Below are positions 1-7,157 of a DNA stretch of 64,000 nucleotides, piece by piece. Source of the stretch: Hyphomonas sp. CY54-11-8 (GTDB lineage Bacteria > Pseudomonadota > Alphaproteobacteria > Caulobacterales > Hyphomonadaceae). The position numbers were made by a program, and so were the translations under genes. The DNA lies in NCBI RefSeq assembly GCF_000682735.1, contig NZ_AWFD01000001.1, forward strand, positions 1 through 64,000. Reading direction: 5' to 3'. The notes beneath the pieces were generated by a model, which saw nothing but the letters and a program-made list of their open reading frames with translations, was not told the origin of the DNA and did not search any database. Positions within the stretch are counted from its first letter, which is position 1. Every line of letters starts with the position of its first letter.

Positions 1-153
1 AGAGCACCGGCTTCGCAACCGGTGTCGCGCCCGGCCCCTCCGCCGCCGCCTCGTGCCAGCACGCCGCGCCCGGCCCCTCAGGCCGCGCCAAAACGGGACA
101 CACGCCCGCCGGCCCTGCGCAGTTCAGGCCGCCCGACGCGGACGCAGGACTAA
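1..153 (+). CDS. C-terminal end of a truncated Pro/Ala-rich protein
   Basis: The frame beginning at base 1 is open up to a TAA at 151-153 and would encode about 50 residues rich in Pro, Ala and Arg, with a short RPAP unit seen twice (a near-repeat of cgcccggcccctc in the DNA). It reads like the low-complexity tail of a longer protein that starts before the window. The other two forward frames are also open here because the DNA is so GC-rich, so the frame choice rests only on the Pro-rich repeat. No domain can be recognised and no function is proposed. Confidence 0.4.
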   Translation, partial: RAPASQPVSRPAPPPPPRASTPRPAPQAAPKRDTRPPALRSSGRPTRTQD

Positions 154-229
154 AGCCTGAAAGGCAATGAAGAACACCATGTAGGGACCGTTTATACGAC
201 GAGTCCGGCTGGCTCGGTTTGCCCTCGGC

Positions 230-985
230 TTAACGCTTGTCCGCGCGCGGGTCGTTCCATTCGGCAGCGATGCCATAGCCGCCCCGGCGGACCAGCCAGA
301 ACATGCCGATCAGGTCGAAGATCCCTGCGCCAAGCCGCCCGAGGAAACCGTATTTGGATTCCCCGGCCAGGCGCCGGCGGTCGTTGACCAGCTCCTCGCG
401 CACATCCCAGCCCGCGCGTTTGACCAGCGCCGGCAGGAAGCGGTGCATGGAGGCAAAATAGGGCAGGTCCCGGAAGGCCGCCGTACGGATCAGTTTCCAG
501 CCGCAGCCCGTGTCTGTCGCGTCATCTTGCAGGACGAAGCGACGCACGCCGTTGGCGACGCGTGACTGGACCCATTTGAAGCCGGAATCGTTCCGGCTGT
601 TGCGCTTGCCTGCGATGAGGCCGAGCTGGCCCGGTGCGCCCGGTGCGACAATCGCCTTCCACAGGCGGGCCGTATCTCCGGGGTCGTTCTGGCCATCTCC
701 ATCCAGAAGTTGGACCCATTCGCCGCGTACAGATTTCAGACCCGTGAAAAGTGCAGCGGATTTCCCGCGCCGCCGAATGTGGCTGAATACAAAAACCGTA
801 TCCGGGTGTTTTGCCTTCGCTTCTGCGAGCTCTGCGCCCGTCGCGTCCGACGACTGGTCGTTCACGCAGATGATTTCGAACGGAATACCGGCCAGCTGTT
901 CATGCACCTCGTCGATCACAGGATGCACGTTTCCGGCTTCATTGAAGAAGGGAATGATGACAGAGAGGGCGGGGGTCGCGGCCAT
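230..985 (-). CDS. Family 2 glycosyltransferase, dolichol-phosphate mannosyltransferase-like
   Basis: The 251-residue protein is a GT-A type glycosyltransferase that should move a sugar from a nucleotide sugar to a lipid or polysaccharide acceptor at the inner face of the membrane. It opens with the family 2 pattern SVIIPFFNEAGN, has VNDQSSDAT near residue 41 and the metal-binding DGDGQNDP near residue 95. A hydrophobic stretch close to the C-terminus (GAGIFDLIGMFWLV) probably anchors it. I chose ATG 985, preceded by GGGAAAGG, over an upstream TTG at 1021 that would add 12 unconserved residues. It stands alone, divergent from the next gene. The acceptor cannot be told from sequence. Confidence 0.85.
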   Translation of the reverse strand: MAATPALSVIIPFFNEAGNVHPVIDEVHEQLAGIPFEIICVNDQSSDATGAELAEAKAKHPDTVFVFSHIRRRGKSAALFTGLKSVRGEWVQLLDGDGQNDPGDTARLWKAIVAPGAPGQLGLIAGKRNSRNDSGFKWVQSRVANGVRRFVLQDDATDTGCGWKLIRTAAFRDLPYFASMHRFLPALVKRAGWDVREELVNDRRRLAGESKYGFLGRLGAGIFDLIGMFWLVRRGGYGIAAEWNDPRADKR

Positions 986-1043
986 ATCCTTTCCCGTATA
1001 GAAGACTGCGCCTTCCGGCAAACTTATATGCGAGTGATTTGCA

Positions 1044-1370
1044 ATGGATATCTATCACATCTGGTTCGATCTGAAGCCGGGCACCGACGAGCGGGCTTTC
1101 GCAAAGGCGCTGCACGCCTTCCTCGACCGGATGAAGTCAGACGGCCGGATCGAGGCCTGGCGGATGATGCGCTGCAAGCTGGGCCTGCGCCCCGATGCGA
1201 TCCGCGAGTTCCACATCATGATCGAGACGCGTGACCTCGCCCAGCTGGACGAGGCCTTCCGCGCGGCGGCAGCGCGGGAAGGGGAGATCGACGAACTCCA
1301 CTTCTCCGCCAACGCCATGGTGACGAACGTCAAATTCGGCCTGTTCCGCGACTGGCCGGATTGGGTCTGA
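1044..1370 (+). CDS. Conserved small protein, DUF6614-like
   Basis: A 108-residue soluble protein opening MDIYHIWFDLKPGTDE and containing a central EFHIMIE segment. It resembles a compact alpha/beta (ferredoxin-like) alphaproteobacterial family that I recall as DUF6614; the family name is from memory. No catalytic motif is evident. The start at ATG 1044 has no clear Shine-Dalgarno sequence, and the gene begins about 60 bp from the divergent glycosyltransferase start, so the two probably share a short promoter region. The function is unknown. Confidence 0.8.
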   Translation: MDIYHIWFDLKPGTDERAFAKALHAFLDRMKSDGRIEAWRMMRCKLGLRPDAIREFHIMIETRDLAQLDEAFRAAAAREGEIDELHFSANAMVTNVKFGLFRDWPDWV

Positions 1371-1376
1371 CGTCTA

Positions 1377-1808
1377 TCAGGCCGGTGCGTAATTGTTCCG
1401 TGCCGAAGCGGACAGGACCGTGGCGACATCCGTGCCGGTGTTCAGGTACTGCCGTTCCACCTGCGACAGCTCGAACGGGGCATTCTCGCCATAATGCTTC
1501 TGCCAGATCCGGTCCAGTTCCGGTTTGGTCAGTTCAGCGACTTTCTTATCCTCGATGATGTCAGACGCATCGGCCCGGCGGCCGGGCAGGTAGATCGTGT
1601 CATTTCCGAAGTCGACCGCAAAGGCGATGATTCCGGGAATCAGGAAGAGCAGGAGCCCGATACCGTCCAGCATCACGATGCTCGGGTCGAGACGCCCGCG
1701 GCCTTGCCCCTTGCGTTCCGGATAAAGCAGCGTGCCGCACCCGGTCAGGCTCGCGGCGAGCAGGGTGGCGGATGCCCCGGTGAGGAGCTGGCGTTTGTGT
1801 TTGTCCAT
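1377..1808 (-). CDS. Small predicted lipoprotein with one inner hydrophobic segment
   Basis: This 143-residue protein has a classic type II signal: a basic N-terminus (MDKHKRQ), a hydrophobic stretch and a lipobox LTGC with Cys24 as the acylated residue. A second hydrophobic segment (GLLLFLIPGIIAFAVDF) lies in the middle, a pattern seen in a widespread proteobacterial lipoprotein group that starts GTLLYPERKGQ after the Cys. ATG 1808 was chosen because AGAAGGGG lies just upstream and because it places the signal peptide at the N-terminus; the frame continues further upstream without meaning. It converges on the previous gene with a 6-nt gap. Its role is not known. Confidence 0.8.
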   Translation of the reverse strand: MDKHKRQLLTGASATLLAASLTGCGTLLYPERKGQGRGRLDPSIVMLDGIGLLLFLIPGIIAFAVDFGNDTIYLPGRRADASDIIEDKKVAELTKPELDRIWQKHYGENAPFELSQVERQYLNTGTDVATVLSASARNNYAPA

Positions 1809-1899
1809 TTGGGTACCCCTTCTGGTGGCGGCGTACCGCCCTTGGAACCTCAGCCTGAAACGCGCGGGGTAAGAATTGGTTTCGTCCGGCGGAAAGATT

Positions 1900-2427
1900 T
1901 TATGGTTTTCCGGTTGGCTTGCCTGTTGACGGATCAGTCTCCTTGCCCATCCCGGCAATCGCCTCGATGGCTTCCCACTCCGCAACGATCTCGTCGACAT
2001 AGGCGACGAAGCTTTTGGCGTAGAAAGGTTTGGAGTCCTTCCACCAGTCACGGATGGCGGCGGAGTCGAGGCTGTCACGCAGGCGGGCTTCGGTGCCGCC
2101 CCATAATTCTTCCTCGAACACGCCGAAACGTCTGTGCGTGTGCAGAACTTCATAATGGCGGAAACTCGCGGACAGGAAGTTTGTCGCCCGGAGGCGCTCC
2201 GGCCGGGACCAGCTTTCCGGCGCGCCCTCCCTGGTGATCAGTTCGGCCAAGTCCGGATTTTCGATGATCCGGCCAAGATTGGTGGACATCATCTGAGCCG
2301 AGGTCTGCGCCGCGGCCATCCGCGTCAGCTCCGCATTTTGCTTCAGCTGGATACCAATAAAGACCAGCGTCAGCACAACGGCGGCGGACGCCAGGATATT
2401 GGCGATGGTGGCGATGGTGTCGAGCAT
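1900..2427 (-). CDS. Membrane-anchored protein of the VFIGIQL family, copy 1
   Basis: The 175-residue product has one N-terminal membrane helix (residues about 5-27, ending VLTLVFIGIQLKQNAE) followed by a helical, soluble domain rich in Trp, Arg and Glu. The start at ATG 2427 has GGAGG close upstream. The helix and the start of the soluble part match another gene in this window at 20967-21521, so the two are diverged paralogues. Proteins of this build are common in Alphaproteobacteria and marine bacteria and are uncharacterised. The soluble domain would face the cytoplasm or periplasm depending on helix orientation, which I cannot fix. Confidence 0.75.
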   Translation of the reverse strand: MLDTIATIANILASAAVVLTLVFIGIQLKQNAELTRMAAAQTSAQMMSTNLGRIIENPDLAELITREGAPESWSRPERLRATNFLSASFRHYEVLHTHRRFGVFEEELWGGTEARLRDSLDSAAIRDWWKDSKPFYAKSFVAYVDEIVAEWEAIEAIAGMGKETDPSTGKPTGKP

Positions 2428-2499
2428 GGAACGATCCTCCCCAGGACTTGGAGCCATCAAGCGCCAGCCCCGGGGAAAAATCAATTCGGCCGGAAAGGT

Positions 2500-2904
2500 T
2501 CAGGCGGCCTGTGCGTCCGCCGCTTCGTCGGAATAGACATCGTGGCGCAGGCTGGCGCGGATCGCGTTCAGCATCATCAGGCCAAGCCCGAAATAGGCTG
2601 CCATCCACGCAAGACGAAATGCGCCGTCATGCAGGCCGCGCATCGTGGCGAGCACGAGCAGTGCCATCAGCAGGATCGAGCTGACAAGGCCGCGGCCAGA
2701 CCAGACCCGCCATGCGAGGACCAGGATGAGCGAGGTCTCAAGCCCCGTCGTTGCCAGCTGGAAACTTGCCGGGAAGACGGAGGCGGTTCCCAGAAGCCCT
2801 TCGAGGAAGAGAATGCCGGCAAAGACAATTCCGGCAATCGCGCCGCCCCGCGCCAGACGCATCACATCCCTGAGGGAGGTGATCTCTGGAAACAATCTGT
2901 TCAT
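2500..2904 (-). CDS. Small multi-pass membrane protein, hypothetical
   Basis: A 134-residue protein with about four hydrophobic segments (for example GGAIAGIVFAGILFLEGLL and LVSSILLMALLVLATM). It has no recognised motif. ATG 2904 is preceded by AATCAGG; the frame runs further upstream to 3042, but that extension is Arg/Cys-rich and lacks a ribosome site. It lies downstream of the Mn exporter on the same strand with a 73-bp gap, so it could be in the same transcript, but nothing in it points to metal transport. Confidence 0.65.
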   Translation of the reverse strand: MNRLFPEITSLRDVMRLARGGAIAGIVFAGILFLEGLLGTASVFPASFQLATTGLETSLILVLAWRVWSGRGLVSSILLMALLVLATMRGLHDGAFRLAWMAAYFGLGLMMLNAIRASLRHDVYSDEAADAQAA

Positions 2905-2977
2905 CCTGATTTCCCCACCGCGTGACTCTACACTTCTACTTTTGATTTCATTGCAGATTCTGTCAATGGCAGTTTGG

Positions 2978-3547
2978 TCACACCCAGCCCGCTGTCTGGG
3001 CCGCCAGCCACACGCCGATGACAATGAACAAGGCCGCCGCAATGAAGCGGACGATATTCAGCGGCACGCGCTCGATCAGTTCATGCCCGAGGAACACGGC
3101 CGGCACGTTGGCCAGCATCATGCCCAGCGTCGTGCCGGCGGTGACCCAGACGATCTGGTCGAAACGGGCACCGAGCGCGATGGTCGCGAGCTGCGTCTTG
3201 TCACCCATCTCGACGAGGAAGAAGGCGATCAGCGTGGCAATGAAGGCGCCGAAGCGGGTCGGCTTGTCGTCGAGATCGTCCAGCTGGTCCGGGATCAGGG
3301 TCCAGAAGCCCATGATCACGAAGGACGCGGCGATGATGTAGCGGAACCATTCGCCGTCCAGAATATTGGCGACACTTGCGCCGACGAGGGCCGCCAGGAA
3401 ATGGTTCGCCAGCGTCGCCACAAGAATGCCGAGGATGATCGGCAGGGGCGTACGGAAACGGGTTGCCAGAAGAATGGCGAGCAGCTGCGTCTTGTCGCCG
3501 ATTTCGGCCAGCGCAACGACAGCGGTGGATGTGAACAGGGCTTCCAT
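2978..3547 (-). CDS. GDT1/TMEM165 family Mn2+ exporter (MneA-like)
   Basis: A 189-residue integral membrane protein made of two homologous halves, each with the family signature E-x-G-D-K-T: AEIGDKTQ near residue 16 and VEMGDKTQ near residue 125. The family (UPF0016, yeast Gdt1, human TMEM165, Vibrio MneA) moves Mn2+ or Ca2+ across membranes; bacterial members expel Mn2+ from the cytoplasm. That role is strongly supported here by a yybP-ykoY Mn2+ riboswitch directly upstream on the same strand (3624-3737). I prefer ATG 3547, where the conserved family N-terminus MEALF begins, with GGAGA ten bases upstream; ATG 3592 would add 15 residues and lies in the loop of an 8-bp hairpin. Confidence 0.92.
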   Translation of the reverse strand: MEALFTSTAVVALAEIGDKTQLLAILLATRFRTPLPIILGILVATLANHFLAALVGASVANILDGEWFRYIIAASFVIMGFWTLIPDQLDDLDDKPTRFGAFIATLIAFFLVEMGDKTQLATIALGARFDQIVWVTAGTTLGMMLANVPAVFLGHELIERVPLNIVRFIAAALFIVIGVWLAAQTAGWV

Positions 3548-3563
3548 AAGGGTCAGGTCTCCA

Positions 3564-3610
3564 TGCCGGGCCTTGTTCGAGTCCAACGACATCGCTCCCC
3601 ACGCCCGGCA
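3564..3610 (-). promoter_or_regulatory. Perfect 8-bp inverted repeat next to the exporter ribosome site
   Basis: TGCCGGGC at 3564-3571 is the exact reverse complement of GCCCGGCA at 3603-3610. In the minus-strand RNA this hairpin lies between the riboswitch aptamer and the Shine-Dalgarno GGAGA of the exporter gene, and its loop holds an alternative start (ATG 3592). It is not followed by a U-run, so it looks like part of a translational expression platform and not an intrinsic terminator. The exact switching fold is inferred. Confidence 0.6.
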
Positions 3611-3623
3611 AGGCAGGAGGCGA

Positions 3624-3737
3624 CGTCATTGGTCTCGCCCGGACGGTCATGACCGCCCCTTCCGCACCACGGCCCCTCAGCCGAGTATGTTGACACGGAA
3701 GCCCGCCTTTCGGCGGCTGGCTACTCCCCAGATGACG
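3624..3737 (-). promoter_or_regulatory. yybP-ykoY manganese riboswitch
   Basis: On the minus strand the RNA carries the conserved core of this Mn2+ aptamer in the right order: GGGGAGTAGCC (3719-3729), GTCAACATACTCG (3682-3694) and GGGCGAGACC (3631-3640). The closing P1 helix is visible as CGTCAT (3732-3737 read on the minus strand) pairing with ATGACG (3624-3629). In this family Mn2+ binding turns on downstream exporters such as mntP, alx and GDT1-type genes. The next gene downstream is a GDT1 exporter, which fits. Confidence 0.93.
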
Positions 3738-3783
3738 AGGTCCGCATAGACGCGATCGGCAGTGGAGGCAAGCGCTTGACGTA

Positions 3784-3827
3784 TTAGGGCAAGTGTCCTA
3801 GGAGACTTTCTCGGACAATTGTCCTAA
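3784..3827 (+). promoter_or_regulatory. Two 18-bp palindromic operators, probably for the TetR regulator
   Basis: Two related imperfect palindromes lie just before the TetR gene: 3784-3801 (core GGGCAAGTGTCC) and 3810-3827 (core GGACAATTGTCC, a perfect 12-bp palindrome). Read in opposite orientation they share TTAGGrCAAkTGTCC. Their centres are 26 bp apart. A TTGACG at 3776-3781 could be the -35 box, which would put both sites over the start of transcription. Autoregulation by the adjacent TetR protein is the natural reading, by analogy with the family. Confidence 0.75.
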
Positions 3828-3843
3828 TCACGAGGATCTCTAT

Positions 3844-4425
3844 ATGGCAGCCACGGACACAAGAGCGCAGATCGTGGAGGCGGCGGACCAGCTGTTCTAT
3901 GAGCGCGGGTTCGAGCACACCTCGTTCGCGGACATCGCAGCACAGGTGCAGATCTCTCGCGGCAATTTTTATTACCACTTCCGGACCAAGGACGAGATAC
4001 TGGACGCGGTCATCCGCCAGCGGCTGGAAAACACGCAGGCCATGCTGGACGATTGGGAAGCCGAAGGTGCCGGGCCAGCGGAGCGGATCACGAGCTTCAT
4101 CCAGATCCTGATCGTGAACCAGTCGAAGATCATGGCGTTCGGCTGCCCGGTCGGGACGCTGACCAGCGAACTCGCCAAGCTCGGCCATCCCTCGCAGGCC
4201 GGGGCGGCGGGACTTTTCTCATTGTTTCGGCACTGGCTCGCGCGCCAGTTTGCCCTGATGGGTCATGAAGCGGCCGATGCCGACCGGCTGGCGCTACACC
4301 TGCTCGCGCGCAGTCAGGGCGTCGCGACGCTGGCAAGCGCTTTGCGCGATCCGGCGTTCGTCGAAGGGGAGGTGCAGGAGATGTGCAGCTGGCTCGCGGC
4401 GCAGACGTCGAGCTGCCTCCAGTAG
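3844..4425 (+). CDS. TetR/AcrR family transcriptional repressor
   Basis: This 193-residue protein has an N-terminal TetR helix-turn-helix (residues about 8-55, ending ISRGNFYYHFRTKDEIL) and an all-helical C-terminal ligand domain with the pattern GCPVGTLTSEL typical of the LmrA/YxaF-like TetR group. It starts at ATG 3844, only 17 bp after a pair of palindromes likely to be its own operators. A YciI-like gene follows 33 bp downstream and is probably co-transcribed and co-regulated. The inducing ligand is unknown; related regulators control small stress or detoxification genes. Confidence 0.9.
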   Translation: MAATDTRAQIVEAADQLFYERGFEHTSFADIAAQVQISRGNFYYHFRTKDEILDAVIRQRLENTQAMLDDWEAEGAGPAERITSFIQILIVNQSKIMAFGCPVGTLTSELAKLGHPSQAGAAGLFSLFRHWLARQFALMGHEAADADRLALHLLARSQGVATLASALRDPAFVEGEVQEMCSWLAAQTSSCLQ

Positions 4426-4458
4426 TTCCAATCCTCTGCATTAAGAAGGACTCGCCCG

Positions 4459-4746
4459 ATGTATGTTGTTTTGCTGAAATTCTCCGGCAACAAGCCGAAA
4501 GCGCCTGAATTCATGGACGGGCACAATGCCTGGATCCGGGACGGCTTCGAGGCAGGCGTGTTCCTCGCGGTCGGTTCCCTGCAGCCGAATGCAGGCGGCG
4601 GCATACTCGCCCACAACACGACCCGCGAGGCTCTGGACGCGCGTATCGCGGCAGACCCGTTCGTGGCCGAAGACGTGGTGACGGCCGAGGTGCTGGAGAT
4701 CACGCCCGCACGGACGGACCCCCGCCTCGATTTCCTGAAGGCCTGA
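4459..4746 (+). CDS. YciI-like protein
   Basis: A 95-residue alpha/beta protein of the YciI family (ferredoxin-like fold), opening MYVVLLKFSGNK and containing the hallmark His in MDGHNAWI near residue 22 and a conserved D/P segment (AADPFVAEDVV). Family members act as small stand-alone enzymes or accessory domains; most have no proven reaction, though a His-Asp pair suggests hydrolase or lyase chemistry. It follows the TetR gene and probably answers to it. AAGGA upstream of ATG 4459 supports the start. Confidence 0.82.
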   Translation: MYVVLLKFSGNKPKAPEFMDGHNAWIRDGFEAGVFLAVGSLQPNAGGGILAHNTTREALDARIAADPFVAEDVVTAEVLEITPARTDPRLDFLKA

Positions 4747-4806
4747 TCGGCTCCTCTCTGGCGACGCCGAGGTGACGGGACCCTGCAGCTGCGCTAAAGG
4801 CAGCCC

Positions 4807-5532
4807 ATGTTCGAGACGAGTTTCATCACATTGTTTCCGGAGGCCTTTCCGGGGCCGCTGGGCGTATCCATCCTGGAGCGCGCCCGCAAGGAAGGCATCT
4901 GGGACTGGGAAACCATACAGCTGCGCGATTTCGGTATCGGCAAGCACCGCAATGTCGATGCGCCGCCGACTGGGGGCGGGGCGGGCATGGTGCTGCGCCC
5001 GGATGTGGCCGCGGCCGCGCTGGACAGCATCGTCGCCACGAACAAGCACCTCATTTATCTCTCCCCGCGCGGGAAGCCGTTCACGCAGGCGATGGCCCAT
5101 GAATTTGCTGCCAGCCCGGGGCTGGTCATGTTCTGCGGACGGTTCGAGGGCCTCGACCAGCGGGTCATCGAAACCCATGGCCTGGAAGAGGTCTCGATGG
5201 GCGATTTCGTTCTCGCCGGCGGGGAAGTGGCGGCCATGGCGCTGACCGAGGCGGTTGTGCGCCTGCTGCCCGGCGTGGCCGGCAATGCGGACTCTTTAAG
5301 TGAGGAGTCCTTCGAGAATGGTCTTCTGGAACATGACCAGTATACGATGCCCAGACAGTGGGGCCCGTACGGGACTCCGGATGTCTTGCTGTCCGGCGAT
5401 CACAAACGCATCGCAGAATGGCGTTTGAACAGCGCAAAGGCGTTGACAAAACAACGCCGCCCCGATTTATACGCCGCTTACTCCGAAACCCACGATATCC
5501 AAGCGCCGGAGACAGGCGATGAACATTATTGA
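4807..5532 (+). CDS. trmD: tRNA (guanine37-N1)-methyltransferase
   Basis: TrmD methylates N1 of G37 next to the anticodon, using S-adenosylmethionine, to prevent +1 frameshifting. The 241-residue protein has the expected knotted SPOUT features: [13 protein letters not shown] at the start, [13 protein letters not shown] near residue 54, [11 protein letters not shown] near residue 111 and [18 protein letters not shown] near residue 133. Its last codons overlap the rplS start by 14 nt, so the two are translationally coupled. The usual upstream partners rpsP and rimM are not here; a TetR-YciI pair takes their place. A weak AAAGG-type ribosome site precedes ATG 4807. Confidence 0.97.
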   Translation: MFETSFITLFPEAFPGPLGVSILERARKEGIWDWETIQLRDFGIGKHRNVDAPPTGGGAGMVLRPDVAAAALDSIVATNKHLIYLSPRGKPFTQAMAHEFAASPGLVMFCGRFEGLDQRVIETHGLEEVSMGDFVLAGGEVAAMALTEAVVRLLPGVAGNADSLSEESFENGLLEHDQYTMPRQWGPYGTPDVLLSGDHKRIAEWRLNSAKALTKQRRPDLYAAYSETHDIQAPETGDEHY

Positions 5533-6076
5533 ACAGCTGGACGCAGAAGAAGTTTCCCGCGTCCTCGGCGGCAAAGAAATCCCGGCTTTCTCGCCCGGCG
5601 ACACGCTGGCCGTGAACGTCCGCATTACGGAAGGCGACCGTGAGCGCGTGCAACGCTTTGAAGGCGTGTGCATTGCTCGTTCGGGCGCTGGCGTGAACGA
5701 GAGCTTCACGGTCCGCAAGATCTCTTTCGGTGAAGGTGTGGAACGCGTGTTCCCGCTGGTTTCGCCGATGATCGAGTCGATCGAAGTGAAGCGTAAGGGC
5801 CGCGTTCGCCGCGCCAAGCTCTACTACCTGCGCGGTCTGCGCGGTAAGGGTGCCCGTATCGCTGAGCGGACCACCGGCCACGGCATCGAGCAGGTCGAGA
5901 TTGCTGTCTCGAAAACCGAGCGCCGCCGCCAGAAGGATGCCGAAAAGGTTGCCCGCAAAGAAGCCGCTGCCAAAGAGCGCGAAGCTGCTGCCAAGGCGAA
6001 AGCCGAAGCAGAGGCCGCTGCTGCCGCCGAAGCTGAAGCCGCTGCAGAAGCTGCAGAGGGCGGCGCTGAGGAATAG
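5519..6076 (+). CDS. rplS: 50S ribosomal protein L19 with a long C-terminal tail
   Basis: The first 120 or so residues are a standard L19 ([56 protein letters not shown]), which sits at the 30S-50S interface. The protein is 185 residues long, whereas L19 is usually 115-130. The extra roughly 60 residues are a charged Glu/Lys/Ala-rich extension that probably forms one helix. ATG 5519 follows GGAGACAGGCG and overlaps the trmD end. A strong terminator follows at 6116. Confidence 0.97.
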   Translation: MNIIEQLDAEEVSRVLGGKEIPAFSPGDTLAVNVRITEGDRERVQRFEGVCIARSGAGVNESFTVRKISFGEGVERVFPLVSPMIESIEVKRKGRVRRAKLYYLRGLRGKGARIAERTTGHGIEQVEIAVSKTERRRQKDAEKVARKEAAAKEREAAAKAKAEAEAAAAAEAEAAAEAAEGGAEE

Positions 6077-6115
6077 TCCTCTTCTGGCCCAGATCTGCTA
6101 TTGGCAGATGACAAG

Positions 6116-6144
6116 CGCCCCTGCCGAAAGGCGGGGGCGTTTTC
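6116..6144. terminator. Intrinsic terminator after rplS
   Basis: CGCCCCTGCC (6116-6125) pairs with GGCGGGGGCG (6130-6139) around a GAAA tetraloop, with one G-U pair, and is followed by TTTT. It ends the trmD-rplS transcript. It lies 10 bp past the end of the convergent LysR gene, which it may also serve, though the T-run favours the plus strand. Confidence 0.92.
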
Positions 6145-6154
6145 ATTTCAGGTA

Positions 6155-7066
6155 TCAATGGAAGCCAAGGCTCGCCTTCGCATGGGCGGACATATCGGTG
6201 ACGAGGCGGTCGAAGACGAGCCGCATGCGGCGATTGCCGCGCAGATCCTCATGCATCGTGATCCACGTCTCCAGAAAAAAACTCATTTCTTTCGGGAAGA
6301 GGCGGACGAGGTCCGGACAGCTCCGGGCGAGGTTCGTCTGGCAGATGCCGATGCCGAAGCCCGCGCGGATCGCGGCGAGCTGGGCGACGTCGTTGTCCGT
6401 GCGAAAGGCGAAAATCTCCCGCTTCAGCGGCATGCCGATGTTCTGCAGCGCCTGAAGGCCCGCCGTCTGCCGGTCGAAGCCGACAATGGCGTGATCCTGC
6501 AGAGCATCGATGGACTCGGGACGCCCTCGCCGGGCGAGATAATCCTTGTGGGCATACATGGCGAGCTGGATGTCGCCGGCCTTCTGCGCCACCAGCGCGC
6601 CCTGGGCGGGCCGGACCATGCGCACGGCGATGTCGGCATCGCGGCGCAAGAGGTCTGACGTTTCGTTCGTCGCGACGAGCTCGAAGTCGATCCCGGGATG
6701 ATCTGCGCCGATCCGGGTGAGGGTGGGTGGCAGGACTTCCACGCCGATGACCTGGCTCGCACTCAGGCGCACGGTGCCAGCAATGTCCCCGTCTGCGCCT
6801 GAGGCGGCTCGCATCATGGCCGCGGCGGAGGCTTCCATGGCCAGTGCATGGGGGACGAGCGATCCGGCCAGATCTGTCGGGGAAAGGCCGTGCGGAGACC
6901 GGATGAACAGGGCGCCGCTATCCAGCGCCTCTTCCAGCAGGGTGATGTGGCGGGCGATCGTCGGCTGGGTCAGGCCGCTGGCCCGGGCCGCGGCCGACAG
7001 GCTGCCGGTGCGCCAGACACCGAGGAAAGACCGGCAATGGTCCCAGGAGAGGGCGATGTGTTCCAC
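6155..7066 (-). CDS. LysR family transcriptional regulator
   Basis: The 303-residue protein has the N-terminal LysR winged helix (SLSAAARASGLTQPTIARHI at about residues 22-41) and a C-terminal periplasmic-binding-like effector domain. No ATG lies near the conserved N-terminus; GTG 7066 gives the family's usual length and places the motif correctly, while the frame upstream of it is meaningless. It is divergent from an NAD-dependent epimerase gene (start 7158), the typical LysR target arrangement, so the 91-bp gap should hold its binding site. The effector is unknown. Confidence 0.9.
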   Translation of the reverse strand: MEHIALSWDHCRSFLGVWRTGSLSAAARASGLTQPTIARHITLLEEALDSGALFIRSPHGLSPTDLAGSLVPHALAMEASAAAMMRAASGADGDIAGTVRLSASQVIGVEVLPPTLTRIGADHPGIDFELVATNETSDLLRRDADIAVRMVRPAQGALVAQKAGDIQLAMYAHKDYLARRGRPESIDALQDHAIVGFDRQTAGLQALQNIGMPLKREIFAFRTDNDVAQLAAIRAGFGIGICQTNLARSCPDLVRLFPKEMSFFLETWITMHEDLRGNRRMRLVFDRLVTDMSAHAKASLGFH

Positions 7067-7157
7067 TATTTTTCTATAGCCGATGCAGAATTTATCGCAA
7101 TTTTCTTTAGCTCCAATCGTAGGCATTTCTACGGGACAGACGCAAAGGAGATGTCCC

